Positions 1 through 8,980 of a stretch of 64,000 nt of DNA are shown piece after piece (position 1 is the first letter of the stretch; every line of letters starts with the position of its first letter). Below the pieces are notes generated by a model, which saw only the letters and a program-made list of their open reading frames with translations, did no database searches and was not told the origin of the DNA. This DNA comes from JACKII01 sp965222315 (GTDB lineage Bacteria; Pseudomonadota; Alphaproteobacteria; Bin95): NCBI GenBank assembly GCA_965222315.1, contig OZ244951.1, forward strand, positions 4,030,001 through 4,094,000, read 5' to 3'. Made by a program: the position numbers and the translations under genes.

Positions 1-294
1 GACCGGCGGGTCCAACAGCACGTAGTCGCCATAACGCGCCACCAGAAATGCCTTCACCTCCTGGTCCGTGTCGCCTGCCACCAGCCGCTCCCGCACCAGG
101 CGGCGCAGGTCCTTGGCGATGTCGGCGTCGGAATCGTCAAGTGACTGGTTCTGGCAGACCGGACAGCGCAATTCCTTGCTTAACGCCCGGGCGCGCGCTT
201 CGAGTACGGGGTCGTCCAGAATCTCGTGCGGCTCGATCGCCTGCGCGATGGACAGGCTGCCGAGCATCAAGACCAGTGCCAGCAACAGCCGCAT
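1..294 (-). CDS. ccmH: Cytochrome c-type biogenesis protein CcmH, 3' end cut by the window edge
   Basis: Periplasmic thiol-oxidoreductase subunit of the Ccm system, which keeps apocytochrome CXXCH cysteines reduced for haem attachment. The visible 98 residues start with a signal peptide (MRLLLALVLM, probable cleavage after AQA) and carry the family signature LRCPVCQNQ with its redox CXXC. The downstream helical bundle and C-terminal anchor lie outside the window. The start ATG overlaps the ccmG stop as ATGA, so the two are translationally coupled and ccmH is the last Ccm gene seen here. Identification is firm; completeness cannot be judged. Confidence 0.93.
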   Translation of the reverse strand, partial: MRLLLALVLMLGSLSIAQAIEPHEILDDPVLEARARALSKELRCPVCQNQSLDDSDADIAKDLRRLVRERLVAGDTDQEVKAFLVARYGDYVLLDPPV

Positions 295-833
295 CACTGG
301 CTCAGCGCCCTGATTGACGGCAGAATCACCCGCTCCAACACATCCGGCGTGATCGGGCCCGCATGGCGCAGGCGGACCCGGCCCTCGCCATCGATCAGGA
401 AAGTTTCCGGCACGCCATAGATGCCAAATTCGATGCCGGCCCGTCCGTCCCGGTCCGCCCCGACCCGGCCATAGGGATCGCCCAGGCGCTCTAGCCAGGC
501 CGCGGCATCCGTTGGCTTGTCCTTGTAGTTGATCGCGTGGACCGTGACGCCGTGTTCCTGTGCAATCGCGGTAACCAGCGGATGCTCCGCCTGACAGGGA
601 ATGCACCAGGAGGCGAAAATATTGACCAGCAGCGGTTCGCCGGTCTTCATATCCGCGGTCGCCAGCGGCAAGGCCGGTTCGCGCCCAGCCAAAGCCGGCA
701 GCGCGATGGCCGGGGCCGGTTTGTCGATTAGTGCCGACGGCAGAACGCCAGGATCCTTGCCCAGCCCCTGCCAGAGGTATCCGGCAAGCGCTGCGAACAG
801 AAAAAGGGGCAGGCCATACAAGAGATACTTCAC
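294..833 (-). CDS. ccmG: Thiol:disulfide interchange protein CcmG/DsbE
   Basis: Membrane-tethered periplasmic thioredoxin that reduces apocytochrome c or CcmH during cytochrome c maturation. The 179-residue protein has an N-terminal signal anchor (about residues 3-22), the active site WCIPC (Cys77 and Cys80) in NIFASWC, and the cis-proline loop GVPETF. Length is normal for the family. It sits between ccmF (4-base overlap) and ccmH (ATGA overlap) in the same minus-strand operon. No anomalies. Confidence 0.95.
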   Translation of the reverse strand: MKYLLYGLPLFLFAALAGYLWQGLGKDPGVLPSALIDKPAPAIALPALAGREPALPLATADMKTGEPLLVNIFASWCIPCQAEHPLVTAIAQEHGVTVHAINYKDKPTDAAAWLERLGDPYGRVGADRDGRAGIEFGIYGVPETFLIDGEGRVRLRHAGPITPDVLERVILPSIRALSQ

Positions 834-2797
834 GCCGCAGCCTCAACCGTAGCGGTGTTCGCTTCCCGCCTGCGGCGGAAACGGGCCCTGCCTGCCGCGG
901 CCACCAAGCCACCGAACGACATGATTGTCGCCCCGGCCCACATCCATGGCACCAGCGGGTTGTGATAGAGGCGAACAGCCCAGCCGTCCCGCCGGTTGCC
1001 TTCGCCGATCACCGCGTAGAGGTCAGCATCCCACCGGGTATGAATGCCAGCCTCCGTCGTGTCCTGCCGGGAAACCGGGTAAAAGCGTCGCTCAGGGTAG
1101 AGCGATGTCACAGGCGCGCCATCCATATCGGTCACGTCAATCCGTGCCATTTCCGTCCGGTAATTCGGGCCCAGGGCGACGGTGAAGTCGGCGAAAGTCC
1201 ATTGGTAGCCAGACAGTTCGACACTGTCCCCGATCTTCATCAAGCGTACCGCCTCGCCCTGCCACACCGAAGACGCGGTGATCCCGGCCACCACCACGGC
1301 CACGCCTAAATGCGCCAACATGGTGCCATGAGCTTCCGCCGGCAGGCCGACCAGGCGGCGCATCGGCGCGCTCCCGCGCCAGCGCCCATACCAAGCCTGC
1401 AACGTGCCAAAGGCCAGCCAGACTGCAACGCCGAGGCCCAGGACGCCAGCGATGCCGGCACCACCGTTCCAGGCTGCCCACGCCGCAACAGCCAGACCCA
1501 ACGCCGCCGCTAACGCCAGACGGCGCAGCGTGCTCAGGCCGTCTGCCTTCCGCCAGGCCAGCATCGGTCCGACCGCCATAATGGCGAGCATCGGCAGCAT
1601 GAGTGGCACGAACACCTTGTTGAAGAAGGGCGGGCCGATGGAGACGGTTTCGCCGGTAATCGCCTCAAGAAACAACGGATAGAGCGTTCCGAGTAGGACC
1701 ACTGCCGCCGCCGCACCCAGAAGCAGATTGTTCATCAGCAGCGCACCCTCGCGGCTGACCGGCTCGAAGCCATTGCCGCCTTCCAATGCGGGCGCTCGGA
1801 TCGCAAACAGCAGGAAAGCGCCGCCGACGGCGACTCCCAACAGCGCCAGGATGAAAACGCCGCGGGCGGGATCGGTCGCAAAGGCATGCACGCTGGTCAA
1901 CAGGCCGGAGCGGACAATGAACGTGCCGAGCAGGCTGAGCGAGAAGCCGAGGATCGCCAGCAGCAAGGTCCAGCCTTTGAACGCGTCACGCTTGCCCACG
2001 ACCACCATGCAATGCAGCAAGGCAGTGGCCACCAGCCACGGCATGAAGCTGGCATTCTCCACCGGGTCCCAGAACCAGAACCCGCCCCAGCCAAGCTCGT
2101 AGTAGGCCCACCAGGAACCGAGCGCGATGCCCATGGTCAGGCCGCTCCAGGCGAGCAGCACCCAGGGCTTGGCCCAGCGCGCCCAGTCCGGCGTCACCTT
2201 GCCCTCAATCAATGCCGCCACCGCAAAGGAAAAGGCGGTCGAGAGCCCCACATAGCCGAAATAGAGCAATGGCGGGTGAAAGACCAAGCCGGGGTCTTGG
2301 AGCAGCGGGTTCAGGCTGTTGCCGTCTATGGGCGCCTGCGCCAGGCGCACAAATGGATTGGACGTCAGCAACGTGAACAGCAGGAAACCGACCGCCACCA
2401 TGCCCTGCACCGCCAGCACTCTGGCCCGCAGCGCCAGCGGCATGTCCCGGCTGCCGGTCGCAACAAACGCGCCGAAGACGACCAGGATCAATATCCACAA
2501 CAGCAGAGAGCCCTCATGGTGCCCCCAGGTCGCCGCGAGCTTATACAGAAAAGGCTTGGCCGAATGGGAGTTCTGCGCGACCACGGCGACAGAGAAATCC
2601 GACACGGCAAAAGCATTCATCAGCGCCGCAAACGCCAGCGCAACACACAACAACTGGCCCCAGGCGGTGTGCCGCGCCAATGTCATCAGGTCGGCCCGTC
2701 CGCGCGACGCGCCGTAGAGCGGCACCACGGATTGCAGCACCGCCAGCAAGAGCGCGGCAATCAACGCAAAGTGGCCGGTCTCTACCGTTATGCCCAT
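830..2797 (-). CDS. ccmF: Haem lyase subunit CcmF
   Basis: Large polytopic inner-membrane protein that, with CcmH/CcmI, ligates haem from holo-CcmE to apocytochrome c. The 655 residues contain many membrane helices and the tryptophan-rich haem-handling motif WGGFWFWDPVENASF shared by CcmF and CcmC. The length matches the family. It overlaps ccmG by 4 bases and starts 9 bases after ccmE ends, in the conserved ccmEFGH order. Confidence 0.96.
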   Translation of the reverse strand: MGITVETGHFALIAALLLAVLQSVVPLYGASRGRADLMTLARHTAWGQLLCVALAFAALMNAFAVSDFSVAVVAQNSHSAKPFLYKLAATWGHHEGSLLLWILILVVFGAFVATGSRDMPLALRARVLAVQGMVAVGFLLFTLLTSNPFVRLAQAPIDGNSLNPLLQDPGLVFHPPLLYFGYVGLSTAFSFAVAALIEGKVTPDWARWAKPWVLLAWSGLTMGIALGSWWAYYELGWGGFWFWDPVENASFMPWLVATALLHCMVVVGKRDAFKGWTLLLAILGFSLSLLGTFIVRSGLLTSVHAFATDPARGVFILALLGVAVGGAFLLFAIRAPALEGGNGFEPVSREGALLMNNLLLGAAAAVVLLGTLYPLFLEAITGETVSIGPPFFNKVFVPLMLPMLAIMAVGPMLAWRKADGLSTLRRLALAAALGLAVAAWAAWNGGAGIAGVLGLGVAVWLAFGTLQAWYGRWRGSAPMRRLVGLPAEAHGTMLAHLGVAVVVAGITASSVWQGEAVRLMKIGDSVELSGYQWTFADFTVALGPNYRTEMARIDVTDMDGAPVTSLYPERRFYPVSRQDTTEAGIHTRWDADLYAVIGEGNRRDGWAVRLYHNPLVPWMWAGATIMSFGGLVAAAGRARFRRRREANTATVEAAA

Positions 2798-2806
2798 GCC
2801 AACGCC

Positions 2807-3247
2807 TTACTGCCCATCGGGCTTCCACTCGCCGGATTTTTTCAATGCCTCGACCACTTCCGGCGGCATGTAGTTCTCGTCGTGCTTGGCCAGCACTTCC
2901 TCCGCCTTGAATGAGCCATCTGGCTGGAGGATGCCCCGGGTCACCACGCCCTGTCCTTCGCGGAACAGATCAGGCAGCACACCATGATAGCTTGCAGTTA
3001 CCGTCCGCGCGCCATCGGTAATCCCGAAGGTGACGTCCAGACCCGTCTTCTGCACGGAGCCTTCCTGCACCAGACCGCCGACGCGAATCGCCCGGCCTTC
3101 CGGCACCGGCTTCGCCGCCAAGTCGGATGGGCTATAGAAGAACACGAGGTTCTCTTCAAACGCATTCAGGACCAATGCCGCCGCCGCACCGAGCACGGCA
3201 AGCGCCAGCACCACGATGAAAAGGCGGCGATGCTTAGGCTTCATCAC
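2807..3247 (-). CDS. ccmE: Cytochrome c maturation haem chaperone CcmE
   Basis: Periplasmic haem chaperone that covalently carries haem b through a histidine. The 146-residue product has one N-terminal membrane segment (about residues 8-27), an OB-fold body, and the haem-binding motif LAKHDENYMPPE with His122 and Tyr126. It overlaps ccmD by 4 bases. Family length and motif are complete. Confidence 0.96.
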   Translation of the reverse strand: MMKPKHRRLFIVVLALAVLGAAAALVLNAFEENLVFFYSPSDLAAKPVPEGRAIRVGGLVQEGSVQKTGLDVTFGITDGARTVTASYHGVLPDLFREGQGVVTRGILQPDGSFKAEEVLAKHDENYMPPEVVEALKKSGEWKPDGQ

Positions 3248-3432
3248 GCCGCCTCCCGCCGCGGCCGCCGGCGGTCCCTGCGGCCCATGTCCGCTTCCCG
3301 TTTCTCAGCGTTCCGCAGCCCGAAATGGCTCCAAAGAAACAGGCCCAGGATCACCAGCGCGGCGACGCCATAGGACGACCAGACATAGAGGCCATACCCG
3401 CCCATGGCGAAGAAATCCGCAGCACTGCTCAT
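3244..3432 (-). CDS. ccmD: Haem exporter protein CcmD
   Basis: Small single-helix membrane protein (62 residues) that stabilises the CcmABC complex and helps release holo-CcmE. It has the typical layout: short N-terminus, one hydrophobic helix (YGVAALVILGLFLW), then a basic tail (RRDRRRPRRE). Its ATG overlaps the ccmC stop as ATGA and its end overlaps ccmE. A longer in-frame ORF running upstream through ccmC is not the gene; the ATG at 3432 gives the expected size and coupling. Confidence 0.9.
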   Translation of the reverse strand: MSSAADFFAMGGYGLYVWSSYGVAALVILGLFLWSHFGLRNAEKREADMGRRDRRRPRREAA

Positions 3433-4241
3433 GCCCGTCCCTCCCGCAGCCGTTCTTCGCCGCGGGTGCGCGCAGTCTGAAGGGCCGCGACGCGCCGCTC
3501 CGCCAGTTCCACCCGGATACGCAACAGCGCCAGCCACAGGTAGATGCCAAGATAAGCTACCGCCATCAACAACAGCGGTTGGAGCATCGCCGGGTCTATC
3601 GCGGGTGTGTCGAGGCGGGAGATGCTGGCCGGCTGGTGCAACGTGTTCCACCAATCGACCGAGAACTTGATGATCGGCAAGTTGACCACGCCGACCAGCG
3701 CCAGAATTGCCGCTGACTTCGCCGCCCGCTGCGGTTGGTCGAACGCATTCCAGATGGCCATGTAGCCAAGATAGAGGAACAACAGCACCAGAACAGACGT
3801 CAGGCGTGCGTCCCAAACCCACCACGTTCCCCAGGTCGGCTTGCCCCAGAGCGAGCCGGTCGCCAGTGCAATGATGGTAAACCCGGCCCCGATTGGCGCA
3901 ATTGCCTTGCCCGCAATATCGGCCAGCGGATGCTTCCAGATCAGCGCCACTGCGCTGGCGATGGCAAGGCCAGAATAGCCGAACATTGCCATCCACGCCG
4001 CCGGCACATGCACATACATGATGCGCACGCTATCCTTTTGCTGGTAGTCAATGGGCGAGTCGTAAAGCCCCAGGTACAGGCCAGCCAAAAGGCAAGGCAA
4101 GGTAACGGACAGTATCCATGGCTGCGCAACCCGGGCGATCCGCGTAAACCGCGCCGGATTGGCGAAACGGTGCAAGCGGGAGCCTCTCAACCGCTCGAAC
4201 TGGTTCGCATCTTGTCCTGTCTCGGCCGCGGACCGCTCCAT
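3429..4241 (-). CDS. ccmC: Haem ABC transporter permease CcmC
   Basis: Inner-membrane protein that presents haem to CcmE. The 270 residues carry about six membrane helices and the tryptophan-rich motif WGTWWVWDARLTS. The N-terminus is some 25 residues longer than usual (a charged run before PWILSVTLP), so a later start is possible, but the ATG at 4241 directly follows the ccmB stop, which fits coupled translation. The C-terminus overlaps ccmD. Confidence 0.94.
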   Translation of the reverse strand: MERSAAETGQDANQFERLRGSRLHRFANPARFTRIARVAQPWILSVTLPCLLAGLYLGLYDSPIDYQQKDSVRIMYVHVPAAWMAMFGYSGLAIASAVALIWKHPLADIAGKAIAPIGAGFTIIALATGSLWGKPTWGTWWVWDARLTSVLVLLFLYLGYMAIWNAFDQPQRAAKSAAILALVGVVNLPIIKFSVDWWNTLHQPASISRLDTPAIDPAMLQPLLLMAVAYLGIYLWLALLRIRVELAERRVAALQTARTRGEERLREGRA

Positions 4242-4913
4242 TCAGCCGGATTCTCCTACCAGGCGTAGCCCCGCCGCCGATGTCCAAGGTGCGAGCACCA
4301 ACGCCACCAGCAACATAGCCGCCAAAATCGAAACATGCGCTTCCAGGGCCAATCCCGACTCCGCTGCCTGTACGGTTCCGGCCATGAATATCAAGACCGG
4401 AATATAGAGAGGCAGCACCAGCAACGCCAGCAACACACTGCCGCGACGCGCGCCCAATGTAAGCGCCGCGCCTACCGCGCCGATTAGGCTGAGAACCGGC
4501 GTGCCCAGCAGCAAGGCCAGCACCAATCCGCCAATGGCAGGCAGCGACATTTGCAGCAGCACGCCCAGTACCGGCGCTGCCAGGATGATCGGCGCGGCCG
4601 TCAACAACCAATGCGCGGCGACCTTGCCCAAAACCAGGCTCCACAGCGAAAAACGGCTGGTCAGCAGCACGTCCAGCGAGCCGTCCTCATGGTCATGGCT
4701 GAACAAACGGTCGAGCGCCAGCATCGCTGCAAACAGCGCCATGACCGCCAGCAGACCACCGCCTATGCGGCCCAGCAATTCCGAACTGGGACCAAGGCCG
4801 AGCGGAAATATTAGCGCGCCCATCGCGAAAAATTGAACGGCCAACAGCACGCCGCCAGCTTCCGCCCGGGCCACCCGAATGTCGTGCGCGAATATGAGGA
4901 GAAAACCACCCAC
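4242..4913 (-). CDS. ccmB: Haem exporter permease CcmB
   Basis: Integral-membrane permease of the CcmABCD ABC-type complex that drives release of holo-CcmE. 223 residues, six predicted hydrophobic helices, beginning MGGFLLIFAHDIRVARAEAGG. It contains the family region LFSHDHEDGSLDVLL. Its start overlaps the ccmA stop by one base and its stop abuts the ccmC start, so the operon is continuous. Confidence 0.94.
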   Translation of the reverse strand: MGGFLLIFAHDIRVARAEAGGVLLAVQFFAMGALIFPLGLGPSSELLGRIGGGLLAVMALFAAMLALDRLFSHDHEDGSLDVLLTSRFSLWSLVLGKVAAHWLLTAAPIILAAPVLGVLLQMSLPAIGGLVLALLLGTPVLSLIGAVGAALTLGARRGSVLLALLVLPLYIPVLIFMAGTVQAAESGLALEAHVSILAAMLLVALVLAPWTSAAGLRLVGESG

Positions 4914-5527
4914 TACATGCGCCCCAGGTTCAAATCATCCGCCCCCGGCATGGTGAGGTCCTGATGCGTTGCAACGACAGCCATGCCGCCAATCTCCCGG
5001 TGACGCGCAACCACAGCCTCGAACAAACCAACCGACCGTGCGTCCAGTGCTGTGACAGGCTCATCAAGCAACCAAAGCGGCGCGGGGCTCGCCATCAGGC
5101 GGGCCAGCGCCAGCCGCCGCTTCTGTCCGGCCGACAGATACCGCGCGGGAAGATCGCGCAATTCGTCCAAATCAAAGGCGTCCAATGCGTCTTCCAGCGC
5201 ATCATCCACGGATTCCGCACCGCCTGGAGCGAAACCCGCCCAAAACCGGATATTCTGCTCCACCGTCAGGCCAAACTTGATGGCGTTGGCATGCCCCAAA
5301 TAGTGCAGCGGCGGCCATTCCTCGCCCTGACCGGCAAAGTGAACCGCCCCGCCGGCCGGCGGCATAAATCCGGCCAGGATACGCAGCAGGGTCGATTTAC
5401 CGGCGCCGTTCGGCCCCCGCACCAGCAGCGCATCGCCCCCCGTTAATTCAAAGCTCAGATCTTCGAAAAGGTAGAATCCGCCGCGCGCTCCACACAAACC
5501 GGCTGCTGAAAACATCGCTGCGTACAT
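4913..5527 (-). CDS. ccmA: Haem exporter ATP-binding protein CcmA
   Basis: Cytoplasmic ATPase of the CcmABCD complex and first gene of the minus-strand operon. The 204 residues show Walker A GPNGAGKST, an ABC signature LSAGQKRRLALARL and Walker B LWLLDEPVTALD. The ATG at 5527 is used; an in-frame ATG at 5515 (MFSAAGL) is an alternative. The upstream gap is shared with a divergent gene and contains an 8-bp dyad, so the operon promoter probably lies between 5528 and 5760. Confidence 0.95.
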   Translation of the reverse strand: MYAAMFSAAGLCGARGGFYLFEDLSFELTGGDALLVRGPNGAGKSTLLRILAGFMPPAGGAVHFAGQGEEWPPLHYLGHANAIKFGLTVEQNIRFWAGFAPGGAESVDDALEDALDAFDLDELRDLPARYLSAGQKRRLALARLMASPAPLWLLDEPVTALDARSVGLFEAVVARHREIGGMAVVATHQDLTMPGADDLNLGRM

Positions 5528-5652
5528 AAATGCCGGTTCGGAACGGGGTTGCGGGAAGGCGGCTTATACCAACAACCAACGCGCAACCCAATACTTTCCC
5601 TGCGACCAAGGCTCATGGAAACCATGCACAGGGTACAGCCACCAACAATTTC

Positions 5653-5681
5653 AAGGAGCATTTTACGCACAAGTGCTCCTT
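5653..5681. repeat. 8-bp inverted repeat in the ccmA divergent promoter region
   Basis: AAGGAGCA at 5653-5660 is exactly mirrored by TGCTCCTT at 5674-5681 with a 13-base spacer. It lies 126 bases upstream of ccmA and 168 upstream of the divergent gene at 5849. No T-tract follows, so it looks more like a protein-binding dyad than a terminator. The rest of 5528-5848 is AT-rich non-coding sequence in which nothing else was recognised. Confidence 0.4.
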
Positions 5682-5848
5682 CTCGTGGAGCCATAAACTA
5701 AATCAACCCAATACTCGTATCCCGTGAAATTTTACATACCATTTTACTCAAAAACTCCATTCACGTTCAGTTGAAACCGTTATCTATTGCGCGGGCGATC
5801 AATATCCCCATTTCAGACCTATCGCATAGATCGTTAGGAGCATCGGCA

Positions 5849-6403
5849 ATGCAATGGCCCCGCATTTTAAGCCAGGGTCTATCCCCGGCACTAGCCGTCG
5901 GGGTGATCGCTGCAAGTATCATGACGGCGGTGACAACCAAACCGGATGTCGTTCCGGCTAATGCAGCCGTGATTGATGCACAGGACAATCAGAGTCTGCA
6001 TGCGCTATGGACCGCGGGCATCGACAAGGTGAGGGCGTCAGTCGATGATGAATTTTTGTACGAAACTGGCGACATTACCGGCGGAGCATGGGTTGAATCA
6101 CGCGCGGAACCGGCAGTTATCGGCCAAACATATGGCAAGTTGATTGTTAGCCGCGAGTTCGGTCCGTCGGATGAAGCAGATGCCGATGATATCATTGCCC
6201 GGCCGGACGATTACCTGGTCGCAATATCCATTGGTTTCCGGGCGTTCACCGGAAGCACAGGCGAGTGGGTATGGGCCCGTTTCTCGCCGGACGGCAAATT
6301 GCTGGATCAAACTGGAAAAATGCCATCGGCCAATCAACTGGCAGCCATAGCCAGTTCGTATTGCCATGCGCCGCAGTCAACGGAGACAGCTACACGCAGT
6401 TGA
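5849..6403 (+). CDS. Membrane-anchored or secreted protein of unknown function
   Basis: A 184-residue product. The ATG at 5849 is chosen because AGGAG stands 8 bases upstream; the longer reading frame begins at a TTG (5771) without a ribosome site. Residues 9-28 form a hydrophobic N-terminal segment (LSPALAVGVIAASIMTAV), either a signal peptide or an anchor. The rest is soluble, with no cysteine pairs apart from one near the end, and no family was recognised. It is monocistronic: a strong terminator follows at 6514. Base composition is slightly more AT-rich than in its neighbours. Confidence 0.6.
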   Translation: MQWPRILSQGLSPALAVGVIAASIMTAVTTKPDVVPANAAVIDAQDNQSLHALWTAGIDKVRASVDDEFLYETGDITGGAWVESRAEPAVIGQTYGKLIVSREFGPSDEADADDIIARPDDYLVAISIGFRAFTGSTGEWVWARFSPDGKLLDQTGKMPSANQLAAIASSYCHAPQSTETATRS

Positions 6404-6513
6404 TAGGCGGCGCTATTCGAATCGGGCGGTCCTCCCCCCCCCAACCGCCCGAAGGCCGGGCCGGCTCCCATGCCCTGCACTCACTGAAGCCGGCTCGGCC
6501 GCCCTCACCTACC

Positions 6514-6547
6514 CAGGCTTCTGGCATTCGCCAGAGGCCTGTTTTTT
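6514..6547 (+). terminator. Rho-independent terminator after the 5849 gene
   Basis: A 12-bp stem (CAGGCTTCTGGC pairing with GCCAGAGGCCTG, one G-U) with an ATTC loop is followed by six T residues. It isolates the upstream unknown gene from the amidohydrolase that starts at 6624. Confidence 0.88.
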
Positions 6548-6623
6548 GTGAAGCCAGTTGTACCTACCGGCCGATCATGGAACCATCGCGCTCGTCACGT
6601 GCATCGATAAGGACGCCGCGCCG

Positions 6624-8057
6624 ATGGGCACCACCGTAATCCGCAATGCCGCCTGGGCTGTCGTCTGGGATGGCAAGCAGCACGCCTATGCCTGTGACAT
6701 CGACGTGGCTTTCACCGATGGCGCTATCGTTCACGCCGGGCCAGGCTATGAGGGTGCATTCGACCGGGAGGTAGATGGCCGGGACCGGCTGGTCATCCCC
6801 GGCATGGTCAACATCCACACCCACCCGACCAGCGAGCCGCTGCGCAAGGGCATTACGGACGAAACGCTCAGCCCCGGCTTCTGGCACTCCTCGCTCTATG
6901 AGTATCTGACGGTGTTCGGCAATGACCAGGAAGGCAGCAAGGCCGCCATGCAGGTTGCCATGGCCGAACTGCTGATGTCCGGCGTGACGACGGTCGTCGA
7001 TCTGTCGATACCCTTCGACGGCTGGCTGGACGTGCTGGCGGACAGCGGTATCCGCGCCGTCGCCGCCCCCATGTTCCGCGACGCCCGCTGGTATACCGAA
7101 GACGGTCATGAACTGAAATATGAATGGGACACTGCCAACGGCAAAAAAGGCTTCGACAATGCGCTGCGCCTGATTGATCTGGCGAACCAGCACCCCAGCG
7201 GACGGCTTTCCGGGATGGTCTGTCCGGCGCAGATCGACACCTGTACCGCCGACCTGTTGCGGGATGCCCATGACGCCGCGAACGAGCGCAACCTGCCCTT
7301 CCAGATCCACGCCGCGCAAAGCATGACGGAGTTTCATGAAATTGAGCGCCGGCATGGCCATTCGCCGATCCAGTGGATGAACGAACTTGGCGTGCTGACC
7401 GACCGCTCCATCATCGGCCACGGAATCTTCCTGGACCATCACCCTTGGCTGCACTGGACGACCCGCAAAGACCTGGGCCTGCTTGCCGACAATGGGGCGA
7501 CCGTCGCCCATTGCCCCACCGTGTTCCTGCGCCGCGGCATCGCATTGAACACGTTCGGCGAGTATGCGCGCCGGGGCATAAACCTTGGCATCGGCACCGA
7601 CACCTATCCCCACAATTACCTGGATGAGATGCGCACCGCGCTCTACACCGCCCGCGCCGTCGCTGGGTCTGTTGCGGACCTGACGACGGGGAATGTGTTC
7701 GACGCCGCCACCATCGGCGGAGCTCGTGCCGTGCGCAGGGACGATATCGGCCGCCTGTCCGTTGGAGCGCGGGCGGACGTGGTCTTGGTGGACCTGAAGC
7801 ACCCCGCCATGATGCCGATGCGGGAGCCGTTGCGCTCGCTGATCTATGTGGCGGGTGACCGGGCGGTGCGTGACGTGTTCGTCAATGGAGACCAGGTGGT
7901 GAGGGATGGCGAGGTGCAGACCATCGATCTTGCCGCCGCGAGCCAGGCGCTGGAGGAGGCGCAGCAGCGCTCCATGAAACTGGTGCCAGGCCGGGACTGG
8001 GCAGGGCGCACGACCGACGAGTTGGCGCCCATGGTGCTGCCGATGATGGGAAGTTAG
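6624..8057 (+). CDS. Amidohydrolase of the ATZ/TRZ / S-adenosylhomocysteine deaminase-like family
   Basis: Metal-dependent hydrolase or deaminase of the amidohydrolase superfamily acting on a nitrogen heterocycle or amide; the substrate is not known. The 477 residues have the N-terminal beta-sandwich, the metal pair HTHPTSEP (HxH), a third-strand histidine in QIHAAQS, a catalytic-region histidine in IIGHGIFLDHH, HCPTVFLRRG, and the metal aspartate in GIGTDTYPHN. This is the order seen in atrazine chlorohydrolase and MTA/SAH deaminases. The ATG at 6624 (MGTTVIRNAAW) is preferred over an upstream in-frame start at 6558 because the family begins here. Its 3' end overlaps the convergent glycosyltransferase by 4 bases. 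Confidence 0.88.
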   Translation: MGTTVIRNAAWAVVWDGKQHAYACDIDVAFTDGAIVHAGPGYEGAFDREVDGRDRLVIPGMVNIHTHPTSEPLRKGITDETLSPGFWHSSLYEYLTVFGNDQEGSKAAMQVAMAELLMSGVTTVVDLSIPFDGWLDVLADSGIRAVAAPMFRDARWYTEDGHELKYEWDTANGKKGFDNALRLIDLANQHPSGRLSGMVCPAQIDTCTADLLRDAHDAANERNLPFQIHAAQSMTEFHEIERRHGHSPIQWMNELGVLTDRSIIGHGIFLDHHPWLHWTTRKDLGLLADNGATVAHCPTVFLRRGIALNTFGEYARRGINLGIGTDTYPHNYLDEMRTALYTARAVAGSVADLTTGNVFDAATIGGARAVRRDDIGRLSVGARADVVLVDLKHPAMMPMREPLRSLIYVAGDRAVRDVFVNGDQVVRDGEVQTIDLAAASQALEEAQQRSMKLVPGRDWAGRTTDELAPMVLPMMGS

Positions 8058-8980
8058 CGGAACAGCGCGAACTGCCAGAACCCGGGCGACAGCAACATAC
8101 CTGCCCGTCGCCATTCTCCCCGGCGAAGCGCCGCCGCCGCCGTTCCGAGTAGCCCCGCCGCAACCAAGGGCAAGCTCCACGGCTGATACCAGCGGGCAAA
8201 GCGCAGGCGGTTGGCAAAGAGATAGCGCTCGTTCCGGCCGCCGGATGCATGACGCCGGTGATAGACGATGGCGTCCGGCGCGAAACCCGGCCGGAAGTGC
8301 AGCCCCGCGGCCCGCTGCCAAGCGATTTCCTCGAAATAGAGAAAGAAGCGTTCGTCCATCGGCCCGGCGGCTTTCAGGAAATCGGCTTTGGCCAGCAGGC
8401 ACGCACCCATCACATAGCCCAGCTGGCGCTCGACCGCGGGTGTATCGACTGGCTGCTCGACTGGCTGCTCGACCCGCTGCCCCTTGCCCAAGTCGAACGG
8501 CCTGGCGGTCCAGCGCCGGAAGCCCGCCCCACCATAGCACTGGACCTGCTCCGGCTCGTCCATCTCACAGAGCAACGCCCCACAGCTACCTATCGCTGAA
8601 TCGGAGGCCATGCGAGCGAGCATCCGGGGCAAGGCGTCGGGCGTAACGCGCGTGTCAGGGTTCAGCAGCCAGACGTGGCTTGCACCACCCGCCGCTTCGA
8701 TCCAGGCTAGCCCGACATTGTTGCCGGCGGCATAGCCATGGTTTTCGGATGCTTCCAGTAGGACGAGCCAATCGCCGCCGCCCTCCCCACATCCTACGCC
8801 ATTCGCATCGGCCCACGCCAGAATTCGGCGGGCACTATCGTCGCCGGAAGCGTTTTCAACAACGACAACGCGGGCGAGAGGCCCTTCGCAGGCAAGCAGG
8901 CTCTCAAGACAGGGAAGCAGCCAATCGGCGCTGCGCCAATTGACGATCAGGGCGGTGACGGATGGCCGCCCGCCGCTCAG
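8054..8980 (-). CDS. Family 2 glycosyltransferase (probable CTG start)
   Basis: Cytoplasmic GT-A glycosyltransferase probably adding a sugar to a lipid-linked polysaccharide precursor. The domain begins VTALIVNWRSADWL; VVVENASGDDS is the nucleotide-binding strand, HVWLNPDTRV carries the DXD-like region, and GYVMGACLLAKADFL plus DERFFLYFEEIAWQ are the usual acceptor-side motifs. A weakly hydrophobic C-terminus follows. The only ATG start (9058) lies 82 bases inside rfbC and would add 26 residues without homology. A CTG at 8980 overlaps the rfbC stop as CTGA, has GAGG 7 bases upstream, and places the first beta-strand at the normal position. The CTG start is an inference; the gene itself is secure. 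Confidence 0.82.
   Translation of the reverse strand: MSGGRPSVTALIVNWRSADWLLPCLESLLACEGPLARVVVVENASGDDSARRILAWADANGVGCGEGGGDWLVLLEASENHGYAAGNNVGLAWIEAAGGASHVWLLNPDTRVTPDALPRMLARMASDSAIGSCGALLCEMDEPEQVQCYGGAGFRRWTARPFDLGKGQRVEQPVEQPVDTPAVERQLGYVMGACLLAKADFLKAAGPMDERFFLYFEEIAWQRAAGLHFRPGFAPDAIVYHRRHASGGRNERYLFANRLRFARWYQPWSLPLVAAGLLGTAAAALRRGEWRRAGMLLSPGFWQFALFR

Noticed and set aside
3244..3996. A 250-residue minus-strand ORF covering ccmD and much of ccmC
   Set aside because: Only the last 62 codons are a gene (CcmD); the rest is an alternative frame of ccmC.
6564..8540. A 658-residue minus-strand ORF opposite the amidohydrolase
   Set aside because: It has no family motifs and mirrors the high-GC coding pattern of the plus-strand gene, so it is a shadow.
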